Positions 46,210-56,083 are shown, counted from the first letter of the stretch. The stretch is 64,000 nt of DNA from Paenibacillus paridis (GCF_006345825.1 NZ_VCIX01000086.1:62001-126000), one strand, 5' to 3'. Notes: generated by a model not told the origin, from the letters alone. Program-made: numbers and translations.

Positions 46210-48414
46210 TTATTTCACTAATTTGAACGAAAGCGCCGTTGTCTGCTTGCTGTTTGGCCCAACGAAAGCTAGAAATTCACCCGCATCGCTAAAATGCTGA
46301 AGGTCGGAATGATAATAGCGAAGCTGGCTTTCGGTTAGCGTAAATTCGATTTCCTGGGTTTCGCCCGGCTGAAGCAGCACTTTACGGAAATCCTTCAGCT
46401 CTTTGACAGGGCGTACAACCTCGCCCGAGATGTCGCGAACATATAGTTGCACGGTTTCCTCGCCTGCAACCTTGCCTGAATTCGTCAGCTTCACGGTAAC
46501 CGTCAGAGGTTGCTCCGCGGTCATTGTATCCGAAGAGATGCTCGCTTCGCTGTAGTCATATTCGGTATAGCTTAGCCCGAAGCCGAACGGAAGCAGAGGC
46601 TCATTCGGAATGTCCAGATATTGCGATACATAGCGCACTTGAGCGTCAGCCGCGCCTTGCGGGCGTCCGGTATTGAACGCATTGTAATACACAGGCACTT
46701 GCCCAACGCTGTACGGGAAGGACATCGTCAAGCGGCCGGACGGGTTGGCGCCGCCGAACAGCAGCTCGGCTACCGCATTGCCGCCTTCGCTGCCTGGGAA
46801 CCAAGCTTCTAGAATGGCATCGGCTTCATCGTATACGCCATGCAGGTCAAGCGGGCGGCCATTAAACAAGACAGCTACCATCGGTTTGTTTAATGCTTTC
46901 AGCTTGCGGATCAATTCAAGCTGAACTGTAGGTAACTGAATGTTTGCTCTGCAGCCGGCTTCGCCGCTCATATCCGAATGCTCGCCAAGCGCAAGCACGA
47001 TTACATCGGCAGCTTCAGCCGCTGCGCGAGCTTCCTGCCATTGTTCTTCCGTTGACGACTCGATATCGCAGCCAGCCGCAACGAGCAAGGAGGAAGGCTG
47101 GCTTAGCTTGTTCTTGATGCTGTCGGCCAAGCGGACAACGGCATCATGCGAGCCGGTCCAAGACCAAGGTCCAAGCAAATCGCCGCTTTGGGCGAACGGG
47201 CCGATAACGGCAATCTTCTGTCCAGATTGAAGCGGAAGAACGGATTCATTTTTAAGCAGCACGCAAGATTTCAATGCCAGCTCGAACGATGCCGCGCGGT
47301 GATCATCGCAAAATACGATTTCTTTCTCGCGCTCCGGATTAGCAGCACGGTAAGGATTTTCAAACAGGCCAAGCTTCTTCTTTAATGTAAGAATGCGCAT
47401 AACCGCTTCATCGATAAGCGCTTCGTCGATTTCATTTTTGGCCACTAAATCAGCCAGGTTCTTCGCGTAACAGGAGGTCATCATCTCGATGTCGACGCCT
47501 GCTTTGAGCGCTTTGGCGGCGGCTTCCGTCTCATCGGCAGCAATGCCGTGGGCAATCAGCTCTTTAACCGCTCCCCAATCCGAAATGAGGATACCGTCAA
47601 AGCCCCACTCCTCGCGGAGCAGCTTGCGCATCAAATTCGAGTTGCCCGTCGCCGGAATGCCATCGACTGTATTGAAAGAGGTCATAACCATCTCGCAGCC
47701 TTCATCGAGTGCTGCTTTGTAGCCTGGCAAATAGAACTCGCGCAATTGACGCTCCGACAAATCAACCGTGTTATAATCGCGGCCGGCTTCGCCTGCGCCA
47801 TAAGCGGCAAAATGCTTCACGCATGCCGCTACGCGGTCATAATCGCCAGCCAGGTCCGTTCCTTGGAAACCGCGAACGAATGCGCGCGCAAATTCGGCGT
47901 TCAGGTAAGGGTCCTCGCCTGTGGATTCCATCACGCGACCCCAACGCGGATCACGCACAAGGTCAACCATTGGCGCGTATGTCACGTGGACGCCGGATAC
48001 GGCAGCTTCTTTAGCGGCAATCTCGGCGCTAAGCTCGGCAAGCGGCAGGTCCCAAGAGCAGCCGATCGCAAGCGGAACAGGGAAAATTGTTTTAAAGCCG
48101 TGAACGATATCGGCCATCATCAGCAAAGGGATGCCTAGACGGTTATTTTCCAAATGCGTGCGCTGTACGTTGATGACGTCTTTGGCTCCAGCCATCCCCA
48201 GCACGGAACCGCTGTTGCGGACGGTGTCTTCGGTAATGCCAAGCGATTCCATTGGACCTGTAATCAGTCCGGCATCCTCAGCTCCCTCGTAGAAAGGAAC
48301 AGCTAGCTGAATGAGCTGCGCAATTTTTTCGTCAAGCGTCATTTTCCCGATCAAGTCGTTCAAAGTTATAGAGTTACCACCGATTTGTACGGTTTGGTTC
48401 GTTTCGTTAGACAT
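46210..48414 (-). CDS. Glycoside hydrolase family 3 enzyme
   Basis: This is a beta-glucosidase-type GH3 protein of 734 residues. ATG at 48414 is chosen because GAGGGG lies eleven bases upstream on the minus strand. Motifs are VRDPRWGR, CVKHFAAYG and GILISDWGAV; the Asp of SDW, near residue 279, is the expected nucleophile. A fibronectin-like domain ends the protein. There is no signal peptide. It lies downstream of two permease genes on the same strand with a long-hairpin element in the gap, so it probably hydrolyses what that importer brings in. Confidence 0.95.
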   Translation of the reverse strand: MSNETNQTVQIGGNSITLNDLIGKMTLDEKIAQLIQLAVPFYEGAEDAGLITGPMESLGITEDTVRNSGSVLGMAGAKDVINVQRTHLENNRLGIPLLMMADIVHGFKTIFPVPLAIGCSWDLPLAELSAEIAAKEAAVSGVHVTYAPMVDLVRDPRWGRVMESTGEDPYLNAEFARAFVRGFQGTDLAGDYDRVAACVKHFAAYGAGEAGRDYNTVDLSERQLREFYLPGYKAALDEGCEMVMTSFNTVDGIPATGNSNLMRKLLREEWGFDGILISDWGAVKELIAHGIAADETEAAAKALKAGVDIEMMTSCYAKNLADLVAKNEIDEALIDEAVMRILTLKKKLGLFENPYRAANPEREKEIVFCDDHRAASFELALKSCVLLKNESVLPLQSGQKIAVIGPFAQSGDLLGPWSWTGSHDAVVRLADSIKNKLSQPSSLLVAAGCDIESSTEEQWQEARAAAEAADVIVLALGEHSDMSGEAGCRANIQLPTVQLELIRKLKALNKPMVAVLFNGRPLDLHGVYDEADAILEAWFPGSEGGNAVAELLFGGANPSGRLTMSFPYSVGQVPVYYNAFNTGRPQGAADAQVRYVSQYLDIPNEPLLPFGFGLSYTEYDYSEASISSDTMTAEQPLTVTVKLTNSGKVAGEETVQLYVRDISGEVVRPVKELKDFRKVLLQPGETQEIEFTLTESQLRYYHSDLQHFSDAGEFLAFVGPNSKQTTALSFKLVK

Positions 48415-48471
48415 ATATTTTGCAGCCCCTCTAGTTCGTAAATTCATTGCTGTTGAATTGGTACGGCACTT

Positions 48472-48669
48472 CTATAAATGTGGAACAAAAGAAATGTAGT
48501 GTAAGCGAAGCGAGAAGATCGTTCTGGAGAAACGAAGTGTTCGCCTTTGTAGCCGGATTCTTACCTTTAAAGGTCTTAGTCAATCAAAGAATCTGGTTAC
48601 AACCGCGATCGTAAGAATGATCTACTCGCGCAGCGACCAAAACGAGAAACTTTAGTTCAACTTATATAG
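48472..48669 (-). repeat. Long-hairpin dispersed element, full copy A
   Basis: This 198-bp element is an imperfect inverted repeat of two arms around CCTTTAAAGG (48564-48573). The ends are related: CTATAAATGTGGAAC on the left, and the complement of the right end reads CTATATAAGTTGAAC. TACGGCA occurs just outside both ends (48462-48468 and 48670-48676) and could be a target duplication. It lies between a permease gene and the GH3 gene. No protein is encoded, so it is MITE-like. Confidence 0.8.
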
Positions 48670-48678
48670 TACGGCAAC

Positions 48679-49551
48679 CTATTCTTTTACCGCACCGATA
48701 ACGATCCCTTTAACGAAGTAGCGCTGCAAGAACGGATAGACGATTAGAATCGGCAAGGCTCCGATAAAGATCTGGGAAGCGCGAATCGTACGCTGCGACA
48801 TATTCGCTACCATTTGCGGATCAAATTTGGTCATATCCGCTTGAACGATAATCGTTTGAAGGAAGCTCGCCAGCGGCAGGTTCATGGATTCTTTAATATA
48901 GATCAAGCCGTCAAAATAAGCGTTCCAATGCATAACCATCGTAAACAAGGAAATCGTCGCAATCGCCGGCATGGAAACCGGAAGATAAATTTGAATAAAG
49001 CTGCGCAAGTGGCCGGCACCGTCAATAAAGGCTGCTTCTTCAAGCTCCTTCGGCACTGTGCGGAAGAAGTTCAGCAGCAGAATAATATTGTAAACCGAAA
49101 CCATAACCGGGAGGATAAGCGCCATCAGCGTGTTCATAAGCCCCAGTTTCAAAATAAGAATGTAGCTTGGGATCAAGCCGCCGCTGAAGAGCATCGTTAC
49201 GACAAAAAACCAGAGGTATACGTTGCGCGCCCGGAAAATGCGCGAGTCCTTGGAGAGGGCGTAAGCGGCAACCGCATTGACGATCATCGCCAGTGCCGTT
49301 CCGAGTACGGTCCGCTGTACGGATACCCACAAGGAGGACAGGAAATTGGCATTTTCAAACGTTTTGGAATAAGCCTCAAGCGTAAAGCCGATTGGCCAGA
49401 AGGTAACCATGCCGGCATTGGCCGGCGCAGAAGAGCTTAAGGATACCATTAGCAGGTGAAGCAGCGGAAGCAGACAGACAATCGAGATGATCAACAACGC
49501 GGTATTATTTATAATACTGAATATACGGTATGGTATTGTTTTGTGGTACAT
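48679..49551 (-). CDS. ABC sugar importer permease, LplC/YtcP type
   Basis: This is a permease subunit of 290 residues with six membrane segments and the EAA loop ELEEAAFIDGAGHLRSF. The end YPFLQRYFVKGIVIGAVKE is typical of YtcP. It lies 15 bases downstream of its partner permease and upstream of the GH3 gene, all on the minus strand. It probably works with the lipoprotein encoded at 54204. Confidence 0.95.
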   Translation of the reverse strand: MYHKTIPYRIFSIINNTALLIISIVCLLPLLHLLMVSLSSSAPANAGMVTFWPIGFTLEAYSKTFENANFLSSLWVSVQRTVLGTALAMIVNAVAAYALSKDSRIFRARNVYLWFFVVTMLFSGGLIPSYILILKLGLMNTLMALILPVMVSVYNIILLLNFFRTVPKELEEAAFIDGAGHLRSFIQIYLPVSMPAIATISLFTMVMHWNAYFDGLIYIKESMNLPLASFLQTIIVQADMTKFDPQMVANMSQRTIRASQIFIGALPILIVYPFLQRYFVKGIVIGAVKE

Positions 49552-49566
49552 ATGCAGTCACCCTTT

Positions 49567-50517
49567 CTAGAAGATCCTGTAGCCGGCGAATTTGTACGCG
49601 AGTCGGTAGGAGATAACGATCAGTATTAAGCTAATCATGGATTTGAAGAAGCCGACGGCTGTAGCAAAGCTGAATTGTCCGCTGAGCAAGCCTTCGCGGT
49701 AGACAAAGGTATCGATAATGTCGCCTTGCTGATAAATGAGCGGGCTGTACAGGTTGAATACCTGGTCGAAGTTGGCGTTAAGCACGTTGCCAAGCGCCAG
49801 CGTGGCTACAACGATCAGAATTGGGATCAGCGAAGGAATCGTAATATGCATCGTTTGTTTCAAGCGGCTTGCGCCGTCGACCTCGGCTGCTTCATACAGT
49901 GCCGGATTAATGCCGGATAGCGCAGCAAGGATAATAATCGTGTTGAAGCCAAATTCTTTCCAGACGTCACTGGATATAATCGTGAATCGGAACCATGAGC
50001 CGTCACCGAGGAAGAAAATCGGCTTAATGCCAAACACGCTGGTCAAGAACTGGTTCACAATGCCGGTTTGGGCAAGCACATCGATCAAAATACCGGATAA
50101 CGTTACCCACGACAAGAAGTGGGGCAGATAGACGAGCGTTTGGATGGAGCGCTTTAGTCCCATATTGCGTACCTCATTGAGCAGCAAGGCGAATAGGAAC
50201 GGAATAATCAAGTTCATTACAATTTTGGAGCAGGCAAAAAATAACGTATTCCATGTAATTTGCAAAAAGTATTCATTCTCGAACATATATCGGAAATGCT
50301 TCAAGCCGACCCATGGGGAGCCGGATATTCCTAAGCCGGCCTTATAATCCTGAAATGCCATTACAAGTCCCGTCATAGGCAAATAAGCAAAAACAAGGAC
50401 GAGCAGAACAGCTGGCAGTACCATCAAATGAAGCGTCCAGGGCTGCTTGTAGCCGCGATCTTTTTTCACTTTAGGGGCGACGTTAGGGTTTGCTTGTTGT
50501 AGGGTATTAGAGTCCAT
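49567..50517 (-). CDS. ABC sugar importer permease, LplB/YteP type
   Basis: This is the partner permease of 316 residues with six membrane segments and the EAA loop ALYEAAEVDGASRLKQ. ATG at 50517 is chosen because AAAGGGAG lies just upstream on the minus strand. It is the first gene of the leftward permease-permease-GH3 unit and is divergent from the YesM-like kinase gene across 144 bases. Confidence 0.95.
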   Translation of the reverse strand: MDSNTLQQANPNVAPKVKKDRGYKQPWTLHLMVLPAVLLVLVFAYLPMTGLVMAFQDYKAGLGISGSPWVGLKHFRYMFENEYFLQITWNTLFFACSKIVMNLIIPFLFALLLNEVRNMGLKRSIQTLVYLPHFLSWVTLSGILIDVLAQTGIVNQFLTSVFGIKPIFFLGDGSWFRFTIISSDVWKEFGFNTIIILAALSGINPALYEAAEVDGASRLKQTMHITIPSLIPILIVVATLALGNVLNANFDQVFNLYSPLIYQQGDIIDTFVYREGLLSGQFSFATAVGFFKSMISLILIVISYRLAYKFAGYRIF

Positions 50518-50609
50518 AGTTCTCCCTTTCCATAAAATCATATTTGTGTATCATGTGAAACCCTGATATAAATAGTAACAAAGTGCGTAAGCTCGAAACT
50601 ATAAGACAA

Positions 50610-50636
50610 TGTTAGGATTCATAGGTTTTTGTTAGG
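50610..50636. promoter_or_regulatory. TGTTAGG direct repeats, candidate regulator site
   Basis: TGTTAGG occurs at 50610-50616 and 50630-50636, exactly 20 bases apart, about two DNA turns. The site lies between the divergent permease and kinase genes. The related AACTAACAA occurs twice upstream of the binding-protein gene. AraC-type proteins often bind such direct repeats. Confidence 0.4.
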
Positions 50637-50661
50637 GAGATCATTTTGGAGGGGTAGGATC

Positions 50662-52509
50662 ATGGTACTAAATAAAAGCATGCCTTTTTTCAAAAAAAAA
50701 CTAGGGGCAAGGGTCAGTCTCTTTGCCAAAATGAATATATTAATCCTCTTGTTGTTCATTCCGATTATCATCCTTTTTACCTATTCCAATCAGGTGGCAT
50801 CGCATGTGATCAGCAAGGAGCTGCAGGCTTCGAACATTAAGCAGCTTTCGTTCCTATCGAGCCAAATTGACTCCAGAATCAATCAGACCGTGGACTTTGT
50901 CATTACGTTCTCGAAGGACCCGAATGTCGAGAAGTTTAACGGGCTTAATCTTTGGGATGACCTTTATGATAAAATGCAGACTCGGTATGTCGTACAGGAG
51001 AAGATGATGCTGCAGTCAGGCGTCATGAATATTTGGCCGGTGACGTACACCTTGTATTCGCAGCAGAACAAAGAAGCGATATCCAATAATAAAGATACCG
51101 TCAAATATGACGAGGATTATCTGGAAAATAACATGACAGGGGATTGGACCTACGGGGACGGAAGAGCGGCGACCGCTGGGACACAAAAATCGTTTAATTG
51201 GTTTTATACCGATTCTTTTGGTCATCAGGGAACGCTTAAGGGCAGCAATCTCGTCGTGCAGGCGAGCTTCGGACACGAGAATATTCAAAATATGCTGGAC
51301 ACGTATAAAGCAGGCGGACAAGGTGATCCTATCTTTTACCATGAAGGGGAAACGCCGATTCTGAACCGAAGCGCCTCCAAGAAGCTGTCTTCTGAGCTGA
51401 CGCTTTATTTGGATGGCAAGCAGCTGGCGGATACGAATCAAGAGGTGGTCCTGCTCGATCATAAAAATTATTTGGTAAGCGCAGTCAAATCGCCGCAGCT
51501 GGGCTGGTATCTCGTTGATATTGTGCCGCTGGACCAGATGCTTGGGCCGATCTCATCCAGCCGGAATTTATTTTATTTATCGATGGTTTTATTGTTCGTG
51601 GTCGGAATATCTGCCTCTGTATTGCTGTACCGCAATGTGCAGCGTCCGATCATCAAGCTGATTCGCGGCTTGCAGAGCGTGCAGCGGGGAGATTTCTCCG
51701 TGCAAATCAAGTCGAACGTGAATAATGAGTTTGCCTTTTTATTTTATCGATTCAATGAGATGTCGCGGCAAATTCAAGATCTGGTCGAGAAGGTGCTTGG
51801 CGAGAAGCTGCGCGCGCGCGAGGCGACGTTAAAGCAGCTGCAGGCGCAGATTAATCCCCATTTCCTGTACAACTGCCTCGGCTATATAATTAATATGGCA
51901 CAGATGAAGGAGCAGGAGGCGGTTGTCTCCATGGCTTATAATTTGAGCGCGTATTACCGCTACACGACAAGGATGGAGCGGGAAACGGCAACCGTTGCAG
52001 AAGAAATCAAGCTGCTCGTCAATTATTTGGATATTCAAAAGCTGCGCAACGAAAGAATTGAATACACGATCGATATTCCGGATGAAATGCTGAAGCAGCA
52101 GGTTCCGCGGCTCATGCTTCAGCCGATCGTCGAGAATGCCGTCATTCACGGCGTTGGCAAGTCGTATTCGTCCGGCGAAATTCGGATTAGAGGCGAAATC
52201 TCCGGCGGCTGCTGCCGCGTCTATGTCGACGATGACGGGCCAGGCCTGAGCGCGGACGGGCAGGAAGCGCTGAACCGCAAGATGAAAGAGCCGCTTCAGG
52301 AAGAAATGGGCTGCGGGCTATGGAATACCAATCAGCGGATTTACCATCAGTTCGGAGAAGGTTCCTATTTGCATTTTACCGCTTCGCCGCTTGGCGGATT
52401 CCGGACCGAAATTATTTGGCAGACGCCTGCCGCAGCAGAATTATCTCAACCATCCTCTCAACCATCAACTCAACAAGGAGATACACTACATGCAAATGAT
52501 CATCGTTGA
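50662..52509 (+). CDS. Sensor histidine kinase, YesM-like
   Basis: This kinase of 615 residues has two membrane segments (about residues 25-45 and 300-322) around an extracellular sensor domain, then HAMP, His-kinase and ATPase regions. The phospho-accepting H400 lies in QINPHFLYNCLG. The ATPase part shows LQPIVENAVIHG. ATG at 50662 follows GGAGGGG. The gene overlaps the start of the response regulator by 20 bases. It should sense an extracellular sugar or a loaded binding protein and regulate the flanking importer genes. Confidence 0.95.
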   Translation: MVLNKSMPFFKKKLGARVSLFAKMNILILLLFIPIIILFTYSNQVASHVISKELQASNIKQLSFLSSQIDSRINQTVDFVITFSKDPNVEKFNGLNLWDDLYDKMQTRYVVQEKMMLQSGVMNIWPVTYTLYSQQNKEAISNNKDTVKYDEDYLENNMTGDWTYGDGRAATAGTQKSFNWFYTDSFGHQGTLKGSNLVVQASFGHENIQNMLDTYKAGGQGDPIFYHEGETPILNRSASKKLSSELTLYLDGKQLADTNQEVVLLDHKNYLVSAVKSPQLGWYLVDIVPLDQMLGPISSSRNLFYLSMVLLFVVGISASVLLYRNVQRPIIKLIRGLQSVQRGDFSVQIKSNVNNEFAFLFYRFNEMSRQIQDLVEKVLGEKLRAREATLKQLQAQINPHFLYNCLGYIINMAQMKEQEAVVSMAYNLSAYYRYTTRMERETATVAEEIKLLVNYLDIQKLRNERIEYTIDIPDEMLKQQVPRLMLQPIVENAVIHGVGKSYSSGEIRIRGEISGGCCRVYVDDDGPGLSADGQEALNRKMKEPLQEEMGCGLWNTNQRIYHQFGEGSYLHFTASPLGGFRTEIIWQTPAAAELSQPSSQPSTQQGDTLHANDHR

Positions 52510-54097
52510 TGACGAAGCCCACTGGGTAGATAATCTGTCCATGCACAAGCCTTGGCATACACTGGGCATTGAACAGGTGCACAAAGCTTATTCTGCGCGG
52601 GAAGCGCTGCAAATTATCGAGACGAATCCGGTTGATATCGTCATATCCGATATTCTCATGCCGGAGATGACTGGCATTGAGCTGATTGAAAAAATTCGCG
52701 AATACGACAAACGGATCAAATGCATCATTTTGTCCGGACATTCTGACTTTGATTATGCGAAGGAAGCGCTCCGGCATCAGGCGGTCGAGTACCTTCTTAA
52801 ACCGCCAACCGATGATGAATTGTTCGGAGCGGTAAGAGTCGCCATTGATCAATTGAAGGAGGAGTGGGAGAGCATCAGCTCCCATGAGCGAACGGAATAT
52901 ACGCTGCGTGAAAATCTGCCGCTGCTGCGCGGACAGCTGTTGCTTGACGGATTGCGCGGCGAGAAGATGGCTGCGGAGGAATGGAGCCGTAAGCTAGAGA
53001 ATTATAGCTTGCCGATTGTATTCGGAGACTGCGCTCTGCTGCTTGTCCGTATGGAGGATGAATTCAGCCAGTACCGGCATAACGGTCAGCAGTTGATGGA
53101 ATATGCGATTATTAATATTGCCGAAGAAATTTTTGGGGAATATATGAAGGTATGGGGCGTCAAGGAAGAGCATGGCTACTTGGCTTTCCTGCTGCAATTC
53201 AAGGATGAATTCCCGTCAGCCAAGCAGGATTTGCTGCTAGAGAAGCTCGCAGTGCAGCTGCAGTCCAAGGTGAAGCAGTTCCTCAAGGGCTCGTTGTCGA
53301 TCGTGATCACGGAGCCATTCTTGTTCCCCGAGCAGCTCCACGTCAGCTATAGGCAAGCTTCGTCTTCCTTCCGGCAGATCGTTGGCGATGAGCGTGAATT
53401 TGTTATGCGCGTCAGCGAGCTGAAGCAGCATGTATCGCAAGGCGCATTGGATGCTATCCATGCTCCTCCAACACTGAACAATTTGCTGGAGGCCGTACGC
53501 TGGGATGCGCTTGAGGAGAAGCTGCAGGGCGTATTTGCCGAGCTGGACGAGAAATGGTCCGATTCTTGGGAGCATTGCATGGAAGCAGGATTTCTCATTG
53601 CTTCCTCATTTACTCATTTTGCCCATCGGAACGGGCATACGCTGGCGGAGCTGCTGGGAACGGATATGGAGCTGCTGCAAAGCGGAGAGGCTTTTTCCTC
53701 GATAAGCAAGCTGCGCAATTGGTCGATCGGAGTGATTGGCAAGCTGAAAGAGGGGACTGCCAATGAAGTGAATGACATTCGCTCGTTGTACGTCAAGAAG
53801 GTTCAGGATTTTACCGAAAAAAATCTTCATCTGGACGTGTCCTTGCGTGTGCTCGCTGATCATGTGAACCTGCATACGACGCATTTATCTAAAATTTATA
53901 AGATTGAAACCGGCGAGGGGATCAGCGATTATATTTCCCGGCTTCGGATGGAGCGAGCATGCCATTTGCTGAAAACGACCGAGAAAAAGGTGTACGAAAT
54001 CAGCACGGAGATCGGTTATTTGGAGCCCGCGTACTTTATTAAGGTGTTCAAGAGACAGTTCGGCGTTACCCCGCAGGATTACAGGCATGGCAACTAA
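52490..54097 (+). CDS. Response regulator with AraC output, YesN-like
   Basis: This regulator of 535 residues has an N-terminal receiver (acidic pair D7-D8, phosphorylation site D54 in VISDILMPE), a central region, and a C-terminal AraC domain (about residues 435-530). ATG at 52490 follows AAGGAG and lies inside the end of the kinase gene. Likely targets are the lipoprotein gene 107 bases downstream and the divergent permease-GH3 unit, which share TGTTAG-like repeats. Confidence 0.95.
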   Translation: MQMIIVDDEAHWVDNLSMHKPWHTLGIEQVHKAYSAREALQIIETNPVDIVISDILMPEMTGIELIEKIREYDKRIKCIILSGHSDFDYAKEALRHQAVEYLLKPPTDDELFGAVRVAIDQLKEEWESISSHERTEYTLRENLPLLRGQLLLDGLRGEKMAAEEWSRKLENYSLPIVFGDCALLLVRMEDEFSQYRHNGQQLMEYAIINIAEEIFGEYMKVWGVKEEHGYLAFLLQFKDEFPSAKQDLLLEKLAVQLQSKVKQFLKGSLSIVITEPFLFPEQLHVSYRQASSSFRQIVGDEREFVMRVSELKQHVSQGALDAIHAPPTLNNLLEAVRWDALEEKLQGVFAELDEKWSDSWEHCMEAGFLIASSFTHFAHRNGHTLAELLGTDMELLQSGEAFSSISKLRNWSIGVIGKLKEGTANEVNDIRSLYVKKVQDFTEKNLHLDVSLRVLADHVNLHTTHLSKIYKIETGEGISDYISRLRMERACHLLKTTEKKVYEISTEIGYLEPAYFIKVFKRQFGVTPQDYRHGN

Positions 54098-54128
54098 CAA
54101 CATGACAGAGTCCTATGGAAACTAACAA
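54092..54128. promoter_or_regulatory. AACTAACAA direct repeats upstream of the binding protein
   Basis: AACTAACAA occurs at 54092-54100, overlapping the regulator stop, and again at 54120-54128. It is the complement of the TGTTAG motif at 50610-50636. The 28-base spacing differs from the 20-base spacing there. Confidence 0.35.
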
Positions 54129-54203
54129 ATTCATATAGATGACTTCCCCGACAAGTTGGTAAAGTAGCTTATGTGATCATCTTACTTCAAAGGGGACTTA
54201 AAC

Positions 54204-55883
54204 ATGAGTAAACTTAGAAAAGCAGGAATGCTGCTCGTTGCTATGGCTTTTATCGTAAGTGCTTGCAGCGGTAATGCCGGCAAGAACGATAATAAGGGCA
54301 CGGACAGCGGAGCAACTACCGGAACGACGACAACCGCCTCCGATGAGGCATTTGCTAAAGGCAAATACGATCCGCCAATTGAGTTCAGCACGGTTATTAT
54401 GCCTAAGAAATACACGAATGGCGATACGAAAGAAGACAATGTCCATGACCGCTGGATGCTGGAGCAGTTCGGCATGAAGCACAAGGACACTTGGTACCCT
54501 GCTGGCAACGATCAATACAAGCAGAAGCTTCAGCTTGCCATTGCTTCCGGCGAGAAGCTGCCTGATTTTGTATTCGTGCCAACGGATGCGATTTTGACTA
54601 ACCAGCTGATTGATTCCGGACAGTTCCTGCCAGTCGATGAGCTTTTCGAAAAATACGCGAACCAAACGTGGAAAGACCACGCTGCACAGCATCCGGAATT
54701 GTGGTACCCGTTCACGAAGGACGGCAAGAAGTGGAACATTCCGATTCTTGAGTACACCGACAATGATGATACGCTTCTATGGCTGCGTGAAGATTGGATG
54801 GAGAAGCTGAACCTTGAAGCTCCAAAAACCATTGCTGACCTGGACAACATTCTCGATAAATTCAAAAACGAGAACCCTGACGGATTGGCAGCTAAGGATG
54901 TATATCCGCTAGCCATTTCATTAAAAAACAATACTAACACGTGGATGGGCTCGCTTGATTGGTTATACGGTGCTTACGGCACAATCGAGGAGCAATGGAA
55001 CAAAGATGCTGACGGCAACTTGGAATATGGTTCCGTTAATCCTGGAGCGAAGCAAGCACTTGCTAAGCTGAAGGAATGGATGGACAAAGGTTATATCCAC
55101 CCGGATGCGGCTTTGTGGGATGAAGGCAAAACGGCTGAAATTTGGACGAACGGCAAGGCAGGCGTACTGCCAGGCGCGAACTGGGTACCAGACTGGCCGG
55201 CACCGGATCTGCTCAAAAACGTAAAAGGCGCTAAATACAAAGCTTACCCTGTACCTGCTGGCCCTGATGGCCAGATCGGCACGAAATGGCAAAACTCAGG
55301 CGTAAACAGCAGCTTTATGGTTAACAAGGATGCAAAACATCCGGAAGCTTTCTTCCTGTACTACAACTATTTGCTTGATAACTTGGCTAACCCTGCCGCT
55401 GGCAGCGCTTATGAGTATGGTTTTGCTAAGGGATATGACTGGGATGAAGTAGACGGTCAGCCAACGAACAACAAAGATAAAATCAAAGATTTCAACAATG
55501 AGTTCCCGTTCCTTACCGGACCGGCGCGTATTCCTGACCTTTATATGAAAACGCTCGTGAAGCTTGCTGACGGAGCGGCGCCTGAAACGCCATATGAGAA
55601 AAATACCGCTGAATTCCGTAAACCGGAAAACTGGTACTCTGCGAAAATCGTAATGTCGCAAATTGATATTCGCAAACAAAACTTCTTTACCGGTGCGGCA
55701 ACAACGACGATGATTTCAAAATGGAGCCTTCTGCGTCAATCCGAGCTGGAGACGTTCAACAAAATTATTTACGGCAAATTGCCAATCGACGCCTTCGACA
55801 GCTTCGTAACGAACTGGAAAACAAATGGCGGAGATCAAATCACTAAAGAAGTGAATGAGTGGTTTACGTCGGTATCGAAATAA
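54204..55883 (+). CDS. Extracellular sugar-binding lipoprotein, LipO-like
   Basis: This is a solute-binding protein of 559 residues. The signal peptide ends in the lipobox IVSAC at residue 22 and is followed by a flexible Gly/Ser/Thr-rich linker. The body resembles the long Lpl-type binding proteins. AAAGGGG precedes the ATG. It is the probable partner of the permeases at 48679-50517, and the arrangement (importer and enzyme leftward, regulators and binding protein rightward) lets the binding protein be expressed separately. A strong terminator follows. Confidence 0.95.
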   Translation: MSKLRKAGMLLVAMAFIVSACSGNAGKNDNKGTDSGATTGTTTTASDEAFAKGKYDPPIEFSTVIMPKKYTNGDTKEDNVHDRWMLEQFGMKHKDTWYPAGNDQYKQKLQLAIASGEKLPDFVFVPTDAILTNQLIDSGQFLPVDELFEKYANQTWKDHAAQHPELWYPFTKDGKKWNIPILEYTDNDDTLLWLREDWMEKLNLEAPKTIADLDNILDKFKNENPDGLAAKDVYPLAISLKNNTNTWMGSLDWLYGAYGTIEEQWNKDADGNLEYGSVNPGAKQALAKLKEWMDKGYIHPDAALWDEGKTAEIWTNGKAGVLPGANWVPDWPAPDLLKNVKGAKYKAYPVPAGPDGQIGTKWQNSGVNSSFMVNKDAKHPEAFFLYYNYLLDNLANPAAGSAYEYGFAKGYDWDEVDGQPTNNKDKIKDFNNEFPFLTGPARIPDLYMKTLVKLADGAAPETPYEKNTAEFRKPENWYSAKIVMSQIDIRKQNFFTGAATTTMISKWSLLRQSELETFNKIIYGKLPIDAFDSFVTNWKTNGGDQITKEVNEWFTSVSK

Positions 55884-55957
55884 TCTGTAATCGTGTGGAG
55901 GATACGCGATAAGGCTGTGAGCAGCAGCTTTGCGGGACATCCTCGATAGTGGTGGGA

Positions 55958-55995
55958 AAAGGGCTAACCCGAGTTGTCGGGTTGGCCCTTTTTTT
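55958..55995 (+). terminator. Rho-independent terminator after the LipO-like gene
   Basis: AAAGGGCTAACCCGA (55958-55972) pairs with TCGGGTTGGCCCTTT (55977-55991) with one G-U pair and a GTTG loop, followed by more Ts. Confidence 0.92.
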
Positions 55996-56083
55996 GAGCG
56001 TCTATAGCTGCCTTTTTAGTATGGAGGCGTTAGGGGGAAGGGGCGCTCTGAAGAGTAGATCTGTTTCATCGGAATTGATTTTT

